Source: Parvularculaceae bacterium (GTDB taxonomy: Bacteria > Pseudomonadota > Alphaproteobacteria > Caulobacterales > Parvularculaceae). From it: DNA of 64,000 bases. The position numbers and the translations under genes were made by a program. A model generated the notes under the pieces. The model did not search any database and had not been told where the DNA came from. It saw only the letters and a program-made list of their open reading frames with translations. How positions within the stretch are numbered: the stretch's first letter is position 1; each line of letters starts with the position of its first letter. Location: positions 1-64,000 of the forward strand of contig JAGRDS010000017.1 of the NCBI GenBank assembly GCA_020446945.1, read 5' to 3'. Of this stretch, positions 54,744 to 62,047 are shown one piece after another.

Positions 54744-55004
54744 ATGAATATGAGGATCATTCTCATCGGCGCCTGCCTATTGTGGGCGATACCAGCGCCG
54801 GCCCCGGTTTCGGCGGCGTCGGCCGGGCCTTTGGTGCGGCTTTGCACCGCGGGCGGCGTGCGGTTGATACGGCTCGGCGAGGACGAGGAGCCGGACGAAC
54901 CCGTACGCAAAGGTTCGGGCTGCCATGCGGCGCGGCCGGGCGATGAGCGAATAGATGGCGTCGGCGCTTTCAGGCGGCGGGGACAGTCACCGAATGGCGC
55001 GTAA
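54744..55004 (+). CDS. small exported protein with Cys/His, possible FNR target
   Basis: 86 aa. A signal peptide (MNMRIILIGACLLWAIPAPAP, in part) is cleaved near VSAASA. The mature part has LCTAGGVRLIRLG and a later GCHAARPG, giving two Cys and one His that could hold a metal or disulfide. The type resembles short unnamed alphaproteobacterial secreted proteins. The FNR box upstream is shared with ccoN. Its last 35 bases overlap the convergent fnr gene. Whether it is expressed is not shown. Confidence 0.5.
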   Translation: MNMRIILIGACLLWAIPAPAPVSAASAGPLVRLCTAGGVRLIRLGEDEEPDEPVRKGSGCHAARPGDERIDGVGAFRRRGQSPNGA

Positions 55005-55680
55005 CGTCGAGAAGGCGTCCCGATTCGCGAAGCGAAGTCAGCGTCCGGCTGAGCGTTTCCAGCCGCAATCCGAGATAATCCGCGATATCCTGTCGCGGCA
55101 TAGGCAGCGGAACGCGCCGCGCGCCGTTCCCGTCGTCAAAGCCGATGCGTTCATTGATCATCGCAATAAAGCTGACCACGCGCTCTTCGGCGTTTTTCTT
55201 GCCTAGCAAGACGATATGATCCTGCGCCTTATGATATTCGGTCTGGCCGTGACGAATCAGCCGGTCCTTCACGCCAGGCGCGTCGATGGCGATTTCGTCC
55301 AGGAAGCTGTGCGGAAAATAGCAGACAAGACCATCATTGAGCGCCTCGGCCGTATAGGCGCTCGCCTCAGTCGCGCGCACGCCGGCGAAATCGCCTTTGA
55401 ACAGGAAGCCGGTTACCTGCCGGCGCCCGTCCTCAAGCATTTTCGACAGCCGAAAACACCCATCAACAACAACGTAAAGAGAGTCGTTGGGCTCACCCTC
55501 AACCATGAGAGCCTTGTTTTTGGCGACATGGCGGCGCGACATGGTTTTTTCGACCTGCACAAATTCGCGCGGGCCGAGGTCTGAACAGATCGAATTGGCG
55601 CGCACTTCGCAAACGTCGCAATTCGCCGGTCGCCCGGCGTCAGGGCAAATTCGGGCCTTTTCTTTAACCGGTGTTTCCAT
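54970..55680 (-). CDS. fnr: Crp/Fnr-family oxygen-sensing regulator
   Basis: 236 aa. The N-terminal cysteines C12, C21, C24 and C32 and the central C120 (LNDGLVCYFP) form a set like the FNR 4Fe-4S ligands, so it is an FNR/FnrL type rather than a clusterless FixK. The cNMP-like beta-roll (about 45-150) precedes the HTH MPRQDIADYLGLRLETLSRT, whose E-x3-SR recognition pattern reads TTGAT half-sites. It probably drives ccoNOQP and hemN when oxygen is low. It is downstream of hemN on the same strand. Confidence 0.9.
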   Translation of the reverse strand: METPVKEKARICPDAGRPANCDVCEVRANSICSDLGPREFVQVEKTMSRRHVAKNKALMVEGEPNDSLYVVVDGCFRLSKMLEDGRRQVTGFLFKGDFAGVRATEASAYTAEALNDGLVCYFPHSFLDEIAIDAPGVKDRLIRHGQTEYHKAQDHIVLLGKKNAEERVVSFIAMINERIGFDDGNGARRVPLPMPRQDIADYLGLRLETLSRTLTSLRESGRLLDVTRHSVTVPAA

Positions 55681-55771
55681 GGTTCCGCCGCACGCTTTCC
55701 ATAGTCCTGCGCAGTTAGATTAAGTAGCCGCGAGGATCGCGCATTGCTAGGGGGCGTGTGCAGGAAGAGGG

Positions 55772-57127
55772 TTAAATCGCCTGCGCCAGAGCGCGGCCTT
55801 GCTCGCAGCCGATCGCCGCTTCGTACGGATCTAGCGCCATTGCGACCACCCGCGCCAGAATATTGGCGCCCGGCGCGAGCGTGACGATATCCTCGTTCCA
55901 CCGGATCACGCCGTCGACCTCAAGCTTGTCGAGATTGGCGCAAATGCTGTTCGCGTCCCTCGGCGCGAACGCGGCCAGGAGCGGGCGAATATCGACTTCA
56001 GAACGGCACAGAAAAGTCCGGATCGCGGATGCGATCACACGCTCGCGCGGCGAAAGTACGAGCCCGCGCGATGTCGCCATTCGCCCTTTCTCAACGCATG
56101 CGTAATATTCGCCGAGCGTTTTTGCGTTTTGTGCGTACATTTCCCCGACAAACGAAATCGCCGAGGCGCCGAATCCTATAGTCGTTTCCGACAGATCGTC
56201 GGTAAACCCTTGAAAATTTCGTCTCAAACGCCCTGTGCGGGCGGCGCGCGCGAGCGGATTGTCACGTTTCGCGTAGTGGTCGAACCCGATCCGGACATAG
56301 CCGGCGGCGACAAGCATCTCATCAGCCAGCAAAGCGAGATCGGCCCGCAGCTCGGCCCCAGGAAGCGAATGTTCGTCGATAAGACGTTGATTGGGCAGCG
56401 CGGCGGGCAGGTGCGCATAACCGAAAACGGCGACGCGGTCAGGCGAGAGCGCAACCGTCTCCTCCAACGTCTCTTTATAGCTTTGCAGCGTCTGGCGCGG
56501 CAGCCCGTAAAGAAGGTCGAAAGAAATATCCGTCAGCCCGACGCGGCGCATTTCGCCGACGGCCGATTCGACAAGTTCAAAGCGCTGTACGCGATTAATA
56601 GCCGCCTGTACGCCGGCGTCGAAATCCTGAACGCCAAGGCTCATCCTGCCGAACCCCAGCGCGGCGAGACGATCGATATCGCCGTTTCGAATGAGGCGCG
56701 GATCAAGCTCAATGGCGAGGGACGTCGAATCCGTAAGGCCAAGCTCGGCTTCGATCGCGTCAAGCACGCGCTCCAGATCTTCGACTTTCAGAAAGTTCGG
56801 CGTTCCTCCGCCGAAGTGAATGGAACGCGCGCGCCCGGCGCCGCTTAGCGCCTTGCCCGCCAGCGCTATTTCGCGCCGCAGCGCATCGACATAACGAAGC
56901 GCGCGGCCGTAATCATTCTCGACCCGCATATTGCATCCGCAATACCAGCAAAGGCTCTTGCAAAAGGGGACGTGAATATAGAGCGACAACGGCTCATAAA
57001 GGGCGGTTTCGCCAAGGCGCGCGCCGTAGTCCTCGGCCGAGACCTGCTCGTCGAAATGCAACGCGGACGGGTAACTTGTATATCTGGGCGCGCGCAGGCC
57101 CAGATATTTGCGCCATTCCTGCTTCAT
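55772..57127 (-). CDS. hemN: oxygen-independent coproporphyrinogen III dehydrogenase
   Basis: 451 aa radical-SAM enzyme. PRYTSYPSALHF at the N-terminus, the cluster motif PFCKSLCWYCGCN (CxxxCxxC) and SIHFGGGTPNFL are the HemN signature. It oxidatively decarboxylates coproporphyrinogen III in haem synthesis without oxygen. The ATG at 57127 leaves 14 residues before PRYTSYP; a TTG three codons upstream is less likely. No Shine-Dalgarno is visible. An FNR-type box lies about 36-49 bases upstream. Confidence 0.93.
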   Translation of the reverse strand: MKQEWRKYLGLRAPRYTSYPSALHFDEQVSAEDYGARLGETALYEPLSLYIHVPFCKSLCWYCGCNMRVENDYGRALRYVDALRREIALAGKALSGAGRARSIHFGGGTPNFLKVEDLERVLDAIEAELGLTDSTSLAIELDPRLIRNGDIDRLAALGFGRMSLGVQDFDAGVQAAINRVQRFELVESAVGEMRRVGLTDISFDLLYGLPRQTLQSYKETLEETVALSPDRVAVFGYAHLPAALPNQRLIDEHSLPGAELRADLALLADEMLVAAGYVRIGFDHYAKRDNPLARAARTGRLRRNFQGFTDDLSETTIGFGASAISFVGEMYAQNAKTLGEYYACVEKGRMATSRGLVLSPRERVIASAIRTFLCRSEVDIRPLLAAFAPRDANSICANLDKLEVDGVIRWNEDIVTLAPGANILARVVAMALDPYEAAIGCEQGRALAQAI

Positions 57128-57162
57128 GCGCGCCAAACTGGCCCACGATCAAGGGCCGCGCA

Positions 57163-57176
57163 CTGATCCAGATCAA
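57163..57176 (-). promoter_or_regulatory. FNR-type box before hemN
   Basis: On the minus strand the site reads TTGATCTGGATCAG, one base from the TTGAT-N4-ATCAA consensus. It is centred about 43 bases before the hemN ATG, in the gap after korB. A class II position would place the transcript start within a base or two of the ATG. Confidence 0.7.
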
Positions 57177-57188
57177 ATCTGAAATCGT

Positions 57189-58199
57189 TCAGCCGGCCTT
57201 TTTCGTCCATAGGCGGCCGCGGCGCAGCGCGGCGGCGACTTTGCCGGTCCGTTTCCCCTGGGTCGCGTGATGGGCCCAGAAGGCGTCGTCAAACGACGAC
57301 GCCGACGGATCGCGATAGATGACGCCCATGGCGACCGGAAAGGCGGGGTGCGCCATTTCGCAAAGGAGATGGGCGAGCGTTCTGTTCGTCTCATTGTGAA
57401 CGAGGATTTCACACTCGCGCACGCCGTCGTCGCCGACGGCGACGACCTCAAGGGCGAACGTATCCGGATTAAATCGCAGCCCTTTCTTTCCGCCGCTAAA
57501 AAGAAGCGCCTTTCCGTGTTCGACGTGAATTTGATTTTCGTCGGCGACTTTCTTTTCTGTGACGCCGGCGAAAACGTCCTTGTTATAGACGATGCAGTTC
57601 TGGAAAATCTCTACGAATGAGGCGCCTTTGAAAGCATGTGCGGCTTTCAGCGTTTCTATAAGGGGTTTCGTTGCCGTATCGACGCCCCGCGCGACAAACT
57701 TCGCCCCGGCGCCCAACGCGAAGGAACAGGGATTGACCGGCCTGTCGACCGATCCCTTGGGAGAGGAGGGCGAGCGCGTGCCGACACGGCTCGTCGGCGA
57801 ATACTGTCCCTTGGTGAGGCCGTATATCTCGTTATTGAAAAGCATGATCTGCAAGTCGACATTGCGCCGTATGACATGCAGCAGATGATTGCCGCCGATC
57901 GAAAGACCATCGCCGTCGCCTGTAACGACCCAGACATCGATTTCCGGATTGGCGAGTTTCAGTCCGGTAGCAAACGCCGGCGCGCGCCCGTGAATCGTAT
58001 GAAACCCGTATGTGTTCATATAATAGGGAAAGCGCGAGGAACAGCCGATGCCCGAAACGAACGCGGTCTTGTCTTTTTCCGCGCCGAGGTCGGCCATCGT
58101 TTTCTGAACGGCCTTCAAGATCGCGTAATCCCCGCAACCGGGGCACCAGCGCACTTCCTGATCGGTTTCGAAATTCTTGACGGTGAGGGGGGCGTTCAT
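57189..58199 (-). CDS. korB: 2-oxoglutarate:ferredoxin oxidoreductase, beta subunit
   Basis: 336 aa from the ATG at 58199, 5 bases after korA; upstream in-frame codons overlap korA and are rejected. WCPGCGDYAILKAVQKTMAD and GIGCSSRFPYYMNTYG carry the cluster cysteines. GDGDGLSIGGNHLLHVIRRN and NNEIYGLTKGQYSPTS form the thiamine-diphosphate site. It forms the catalytic KorAB pair with korA, exchanging 2-oxoacid plus CoA for acyl-CoA, CO2 and reduced ferredoxin. Confidence 0.93.
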   Translation of the reverse strand: MNAPLTVKNFETDQEVRWCPGCGDYAILKAVQKTMADLGAEKDKTAFVSGIGCSSRFPYYMNTYGFHTIHGRAPAFATGLKLANPEIDVWVVTGDGDGLSIGGNHLLHVIRRNVDLQIMLFNNEIYGLTKGQYSPTSRVGTRSPSSPKGSVDRPVNPCSFALGAGAKFVARGVDTATKPLIETLKAAHAFKGASFVEIFQNCIVYNKDVFAGVTEKKVADENQIHVEHGKALLFSGGKKGLRFNPDTFALEVVAVGDDGVRECEILVHNETNRTLAHLLCEMAHPAFPVAMGVIYRDPSASSFDDAFWAHHATQGKRTGKVAAALRRGRLWTKKAG

Positions 58200-58203
58200 A
58201 TGC

Positions 58204-60081
58204 TTACTCCGCCGCTTTCGCGACGCCTGCATGGGCGCGAATGGATTCAAGTATTTCGCCGATCTTGAAGGGCTGGCCTGAAACTTTCGTCAGCGACTCG
58301 ACGGGGATTTCGATGCGGTCGCGAATGAGCGTCGCCAGTTGCCCCATATTCATTTCAGGAACGAGAATTCGATCATACCCGCGTAATAGTTCCGGAAGAT
58401 TTGACGGAAATGGGTTGAGCCAGCGAATATGAATTTGCGCAACGTCCAGGCCTTCATTGCGCGCCGCTTCGACAGCGCGCCAGATCGGCCCCATGGTCGA
58501 ACCCCAGCCGACAACCGCGAGCGGTCCTTTTTCCGATCCCTGCTCGACATGCTGAGACGGAATGAATTTCGCAACGGACGCGACCTTGGCGAAGCGAAGA
58601 TCGGTCATCTTCTGGTGGTTCGCCGCGTCGTAGGAGATGTCGCCGGTCGTCATGTCTTTTTCGATGCCGCCAACGCGATAGGCGAGTCCATTCATGCCAG
58701 GATGCACCCATGGTCGACCAAGAGTTTCGGGATTTCGTTTCCAGATCGCGCGCTTGACGTCGGCGGGCGCGTCCGATTGCGCGAGCGCCGGCGGCGCATT
58801 CGATTCAATCTTTTCGTATTTATCCATGTCCGGAATGAGCCACGGGCCCGCCGCGTTCTGAATATATCCGTCCGTCAGCAGAAACACCGGCGTCATATGG
58901 CGCAGCGCGACGCGCGTCGCCTCGATTGCAACGTCGAAACAATCATCTGGTCCGGACGCGGCGACAACCGGAACCGGCGCATCGGCGTTTCGGCCGTATA
59001 CGGCCTGATAAAGATCCGATTGTTCCGTTTTCGTCGGCAGGCCGGTTGACGGGCCGCCTCTCTGGGAATTGACGATGAGCAGGGGCAGCTCGGTTGCGAT
59101 CGCCAGCCCGATCGCTTCGGTCTTAAGCGCAATGCCCGGACCGGACGAAGACGTGACGCCGATTCGCCCGCCGAACGAGGCGCCGATCGCGGCGCAGGCT
59201 GCGGCGATTTCGTCCTCGGCCTGAAATGTCGCAACCCCAAGTTCGCCAAGGCGCGAGAGGTAATGGAGGAGCGCTGAGGCCGGCGTTATCGGATAGCCTG
59301 CGAAGAGGATGGGCTTGTCGGCGAGTTCGCCGGCTGCGGCGATGCCGAGCGCAAGAGCCTCAGCGCCGGTGATCGATCTGTATTCGCCCTCTTTCATAGG
59401 CGCCGCGCCGACGCGGTATTGCGGCAACTCCGCCGACAGCTCCGCCGTTTCCGCATAGGCGTTGCCCGCGGCGAGCGCCATCAGATTGCCGGCGCGAATT
59501 TCGGGTTTTGCGGCGAACTTCTTGTTGATCCACGCCTCGACAGGCGCACGGTCGCGGCCGAACATCCAGAGTACGGCGCCGAGGCCCCAGAAATTCTTGC
59601 ACTGTTCGGCGTCGCGTTTTGAAAGACCGGACGGTTTCGTCGCTTCAAGGGTTTGGGTCTTGATCGGAATTTCAATGACGCGGAAATCGTTCAACTCGCC
59701 TGTCGTGCGCGGATCTCGTTCGATATTCGCCTTAGCGAAATTGCGGTCATTGAATTCGTCCGTATTGACGATAATCGTCGCACCCTTCGGCATGATCGGC
59801 AGGTTGACCTTCAACGCGGCCGGATTGAAGGCGATCAGAACATCCGGCGCATCGCCCGCGGTCGCTATGCGCCGCGCGCCCAGATTTATCTGAAAAGCGG
59901 AAACGCCGAAGGTCGTACCGACCGGCGCCCTTATCTCCGCCGGAAAGTCCGGGAAGGTCGAAAAGTCAGAACCCGCCAGGGCGGTCGATTCCGCGAATTG
60001 GCCGCCGAGAAGCTGAATACCGTCGCCGGAATCGCCCGCGAAGCGAACGACGATCGAAATCTCATCAGTCGGTTTAGTCAT
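58204..60081 (-). CDS. korA: 2-oxoglutarate:ferredoxin oxidoreductase, fused gamma-alpha subunit
   Basis: 625 aa. Residues 1-180 are the gamma domain ([35 protein letters not shown]), which usually is separate in other bacteria. Residues 190-625 are alpha ([60 protein letters not shown]). The fused gamma-alpha form is typical of aerobic proteobacteria and lacks a ferredoxin domain. It may replace or supplement 2-oxoglutarate dehydrogenase. It lies beside the microaerobic fnr-hemN-cco genes. Korarchaeal naming is by family only. Confidence 0.93.
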   Translation of the reverse strand: MTKPTDEISIVVRFAGDSGDGIQLLGGQFAESTALAGSDFSTFPDFPAEIRAPVGTTFGVSAFQINLGARRIATAGDAPDVLIAFNPAALKVNLPIMPKGATIIVNTDEFNDRNFAKANIERDPRTTGELNDFRVIEIPIKTQTLEATKPSGLSKRDAEQCKNFWGLGAVLWMFGRDRAPVEAWINKKFAAKPEIRAGNLMALAAGNAYAETAELSAELPQYRVGAAPMKEGEYRSITGAEALALGIAAAGELADKPILFAGYPITPASALLHYLSRLGELGVATFQAEDEIAAACAAIGASFGGRIGVTSSSGPGIALKTEAIGLAIATELPLLIVNSQRGGPSTGLPTKTEQSDLYQAVYGRNADAPVPVVAASGPDDCFDVAIEATRVALRHMTPVFLLTDGYIQNAAGPWLIPDMDKYEKIESNAPPALAQSDAPADVKRAIWKRNPETLGRPWVHPGMNGLAYRVGGIEKDMTTGDISYDAANHQKMTDLRFAKVASVAKFIPSQHVEQGSEKGPLAVVGWGSTMGPIWRAVEAARNEGLDVAQIHIRWLNPFPSNLPELLRGYDRILVPEMNMGQLATLIRDRIEIPVESLTKVSGQPFKIGEILESIRAHAGVAKAAE

Positions 60082-60279
60082 CGAATGGGCCTGCCGTTCC
60101 CGTTAGTCGCGCCTCTATCCTATCCCGTACGGCGCGGCGGGCGAATAAAAAAGGGCCGACAACCCAGGGAGATGCCGGCTTTGGGACCGCATATCCCAAT
60201 TGCGCGAGCCCGGCGCAAGCGCTTCGCGCGGGCGCGACCATGAAAATCACTCAAAACCGCTTGAGGCGCGCTATCGACG

Positions 60280-60315
60280 CCGGCCTTTGGGGACGCGAAA
60301 GGCCGGTGGATTTTT
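60280..60315 (+). terminator. strong hairpin with T-tract in the leader before the transaldolase gene
   Basis: A 9-bp stem (CCGGCCTTT 60280-60288 with AAAGGCCGG 60298-60306) and 9-base loop are followed by ATTTTT (60310-60315), 48 bases before the transaldolase ATG. No gene ends just upstream on this strand, so it looks like an attenuator or the end of an untranslated RNA. The rest of the 280-base gap between korA and this gene shows no other clear element; a 41-codon in-frame extension from 60240 is probably not translated. Confidence 0.5.
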
Positions 60316-60362
60316 GCCGCGGCGCGCGGCAATACAATGAGCCGTCAAACACCGGAGCCGCC

Positions 60363-61016
60363 ATGAAATTCTTCGTCGATACCGCTGAAGTTTCCGAAAT
60401 CAAGGCGCTCATGCCGACCGGCCTGGTCGACGGCGTGACGACCAACCCTACTCTCGTAGCCAAGTCCGGGCGAGATTTCAGGGAAATGATCGCCGAGGTC
60501 TGCGCGCTCGTTCCAGGTCCGGTCAGCGCCGAGGTCACGGCGCTCGAAACCGAGGCCATGATCGAGGAGGGGACGAGCCTTGCGAAAATCGCCCGGAACA
60601 TAGTCGTAAAACTGCCTTTGACGATGAACGGGATCGCCGCCTGCAAGGCGTTGACGGATGTCGGGATCAAAACAAACGTGACGCTTTGCTTCTCCGCGAA
60701 CCAGGCGCTCCTCGCGGCCAAGGCCGGCGCGACATTCGTTTCGCCGTTTATCGGACGCCTCGACGATATCGGAGAAGACGGCATGCAACTCATTCGCGAT
60801 ATCCGGATGATTTACGACAATTACGGTTTCAGGACGGAAATTCTCGCCGCCTCGATCCGTTCGCCGATGCATATGCGCGAGTCAGCGCTCGCCGGGGCCG
60901 ATGTTGCGACGGCGCCGCCTACGGTCATAAGAGCGCTCGCAAGCCATCCGCTGACGGACAAAGGACTTGAGGCGTTCCTGGCCGACTGGGCGAAGACAGG
61001 GCAAAAAATTCTTTGA
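60363..61016 (+). CDS. tal: transaldolase (type 3B, FSA-like)
   Basis: 217 aa, the short form of the transaldolase/fructose-6-phosphate aldolase family. [36 protein letters not shown], the Schiff-base lysine in IVVKLPLT, and [20 protein letters not shown] then [13 protein letters not shown] define it. It shifts three-carbon units in the pentose phosphate pathway. The ATG at 60363 follows CGGAG. Its stop lies within the TTGA start/stop overlap of the next gene. Confidence 0.92.
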   Translation: MKFFVDTAEVSEIKALMPTGLVDGVTTNPTLVAKSGRDFREMIAEVCALVPGPVSAEVTALETEAMIEEGTSLAKIARNIVVKLPLTMNGIAACKALTDVGIKTNVTLCFSANQALLAAKAGATFVSPFIGRLDDIGEDGMQLIRDIRMIYDNYGFRTEILAASIRSPMHMRESALAGADVATAPPTVIRALASHPLTDKGLEAFLADWAKTGQKIL

Positions 61017-62047
61017 GCGAAAACGCGCAAACCGACAAGACTGACAAAGGCCCTCAAGCCGAGGGAGGCCCCCAAAATGACGATGGGCCGCCCTTCGTTT
61101 TCGGTTTTGCATTCAAGGGCGGCGCCGCGCGCGAAATGCGCTGGGAGGAGGCGGCGGCGAATGCCGGGGACGCCGAATGGGTGTGGATCCATCTCAATTT
61201 GAACAATGACGCGGCGCGCGCGTGGATTAGGGCGCAAACCGATTTGCCTTTCGCAGCCATGATTTCGCTTCTCGCGGATGAAACGCGCCCGCGCGTGACG
61301 ACGCTTGAAACGGGCGTCGTCGCGAATTTGCGCGGCGTCAACCTCAATGAAGGCGCTGAGCCTGAAGACATGGTTTCCATTCGCATCTGGGTCGAACAAC
61401 GGCGAATTATCACCGCGAGGCGGCGCAGGCTGGTCGCGGCGCAGGAGATCCGGTCGGAGATTGTCGGCGGCAGGAAATTCGAAGGACCGGCGGGGCTCGT
61501 CGTCCGGCTTTGCGCGCGGCTGACGGAGCGCACTGAGCCATTCGTCGCGGAGATCGAAGAAGATCTCGATGCGCTTGAAGAGCGCATTTTGGAAGGGGAG
61601 AGTTCTTCAATCCGCAGCCGGCTCGGCGAAGTCCGCCAGACCGCCGTTCACTTTCGCCGCTTCATCGCCCCGCAGCGAGAAGCTCTGGTCCGGCTCGCTT
61701 CGGACGAAAGCGCGCTGTTCGGACCGCGCGACAAGATCGAATTTCGCGAGATCGCTGACCGTGTCACCCGTTTTGTTGAAGACATAGACGCCGTTCGCGA
61801 ACGTGCGATGGTCCTGCAGGATCAGCTTTCCGACAAGCGCGCCGAAGAGATGAACCGCAACATGTTGATCCTGTCGGTCGTCGCCGCGATCTTTCTGCCG
61901 CTCGGATATCTGACAGGATTGCTGGGTATAAATGTCGGCGGCGTGCCGGGTGCGGATAGTCCGCACGCATTCTGGGTTGTCGTTGGCATTTCGGCGGCGA
62001 TAGGCTGCGCGCTGGTGTATTTGTTTCATCGTAAGGGCTGGCTTTGA
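61013..62047 (+). CDS. zntB: ZntB/CorA-type metal cation transporter
   Basis: 344 aa from a TTG at 61013 (TTGA overlap with the transaldolase stop). A long soluble N-terminal part with helical segments ([29 protein letters not shown]) precedes two C-terminal TM helices. The pore motif is GIN ([14 protein letters not shown]), as in ZntB, where CorA magnesium channels have GMN. It should move zinc or magnesium across the inner membrane. Its stop overlaps the MscS gene start in the same TTGA manner. Confidence 0.87.
   Translation: MSENAQTDKTDKGPQAEGGPQNDDGPPFVFGFAFKGGAAREMRWEEAAANAGDAEWVWIHLNLNNDAARAWIRAQTDLPFAAMISLLADETRPRVTTLETGVVANLRGVNLNEGAEPEDMVSIRIWVEQRRIITARRRRLVAAQEIRSEIVGGRKFEGPAGLVVRLCARLTERTEPFVAEIEEDLDALEERILEGESSSIRSRLGEVRQTAVHFRRFIAPQREALVRLASDESALFGPRDKIEFREIADRVTRFVEDIDAVRERAMVLQDQLSDKRAEEMNRNMLILSVVAAIFLPLGYLTGLLGINVGGVPGADSPHAFWVVVGISAAIGCALVYLFHRKGWL

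Noticed and set aside
60240..60362. 41-codon N-terminal extension of the transaldolase
   Set aside because: The family begins at [10 protein letters not shown]; the extension runs through a terminator-like hairpin and has no ribosome site.
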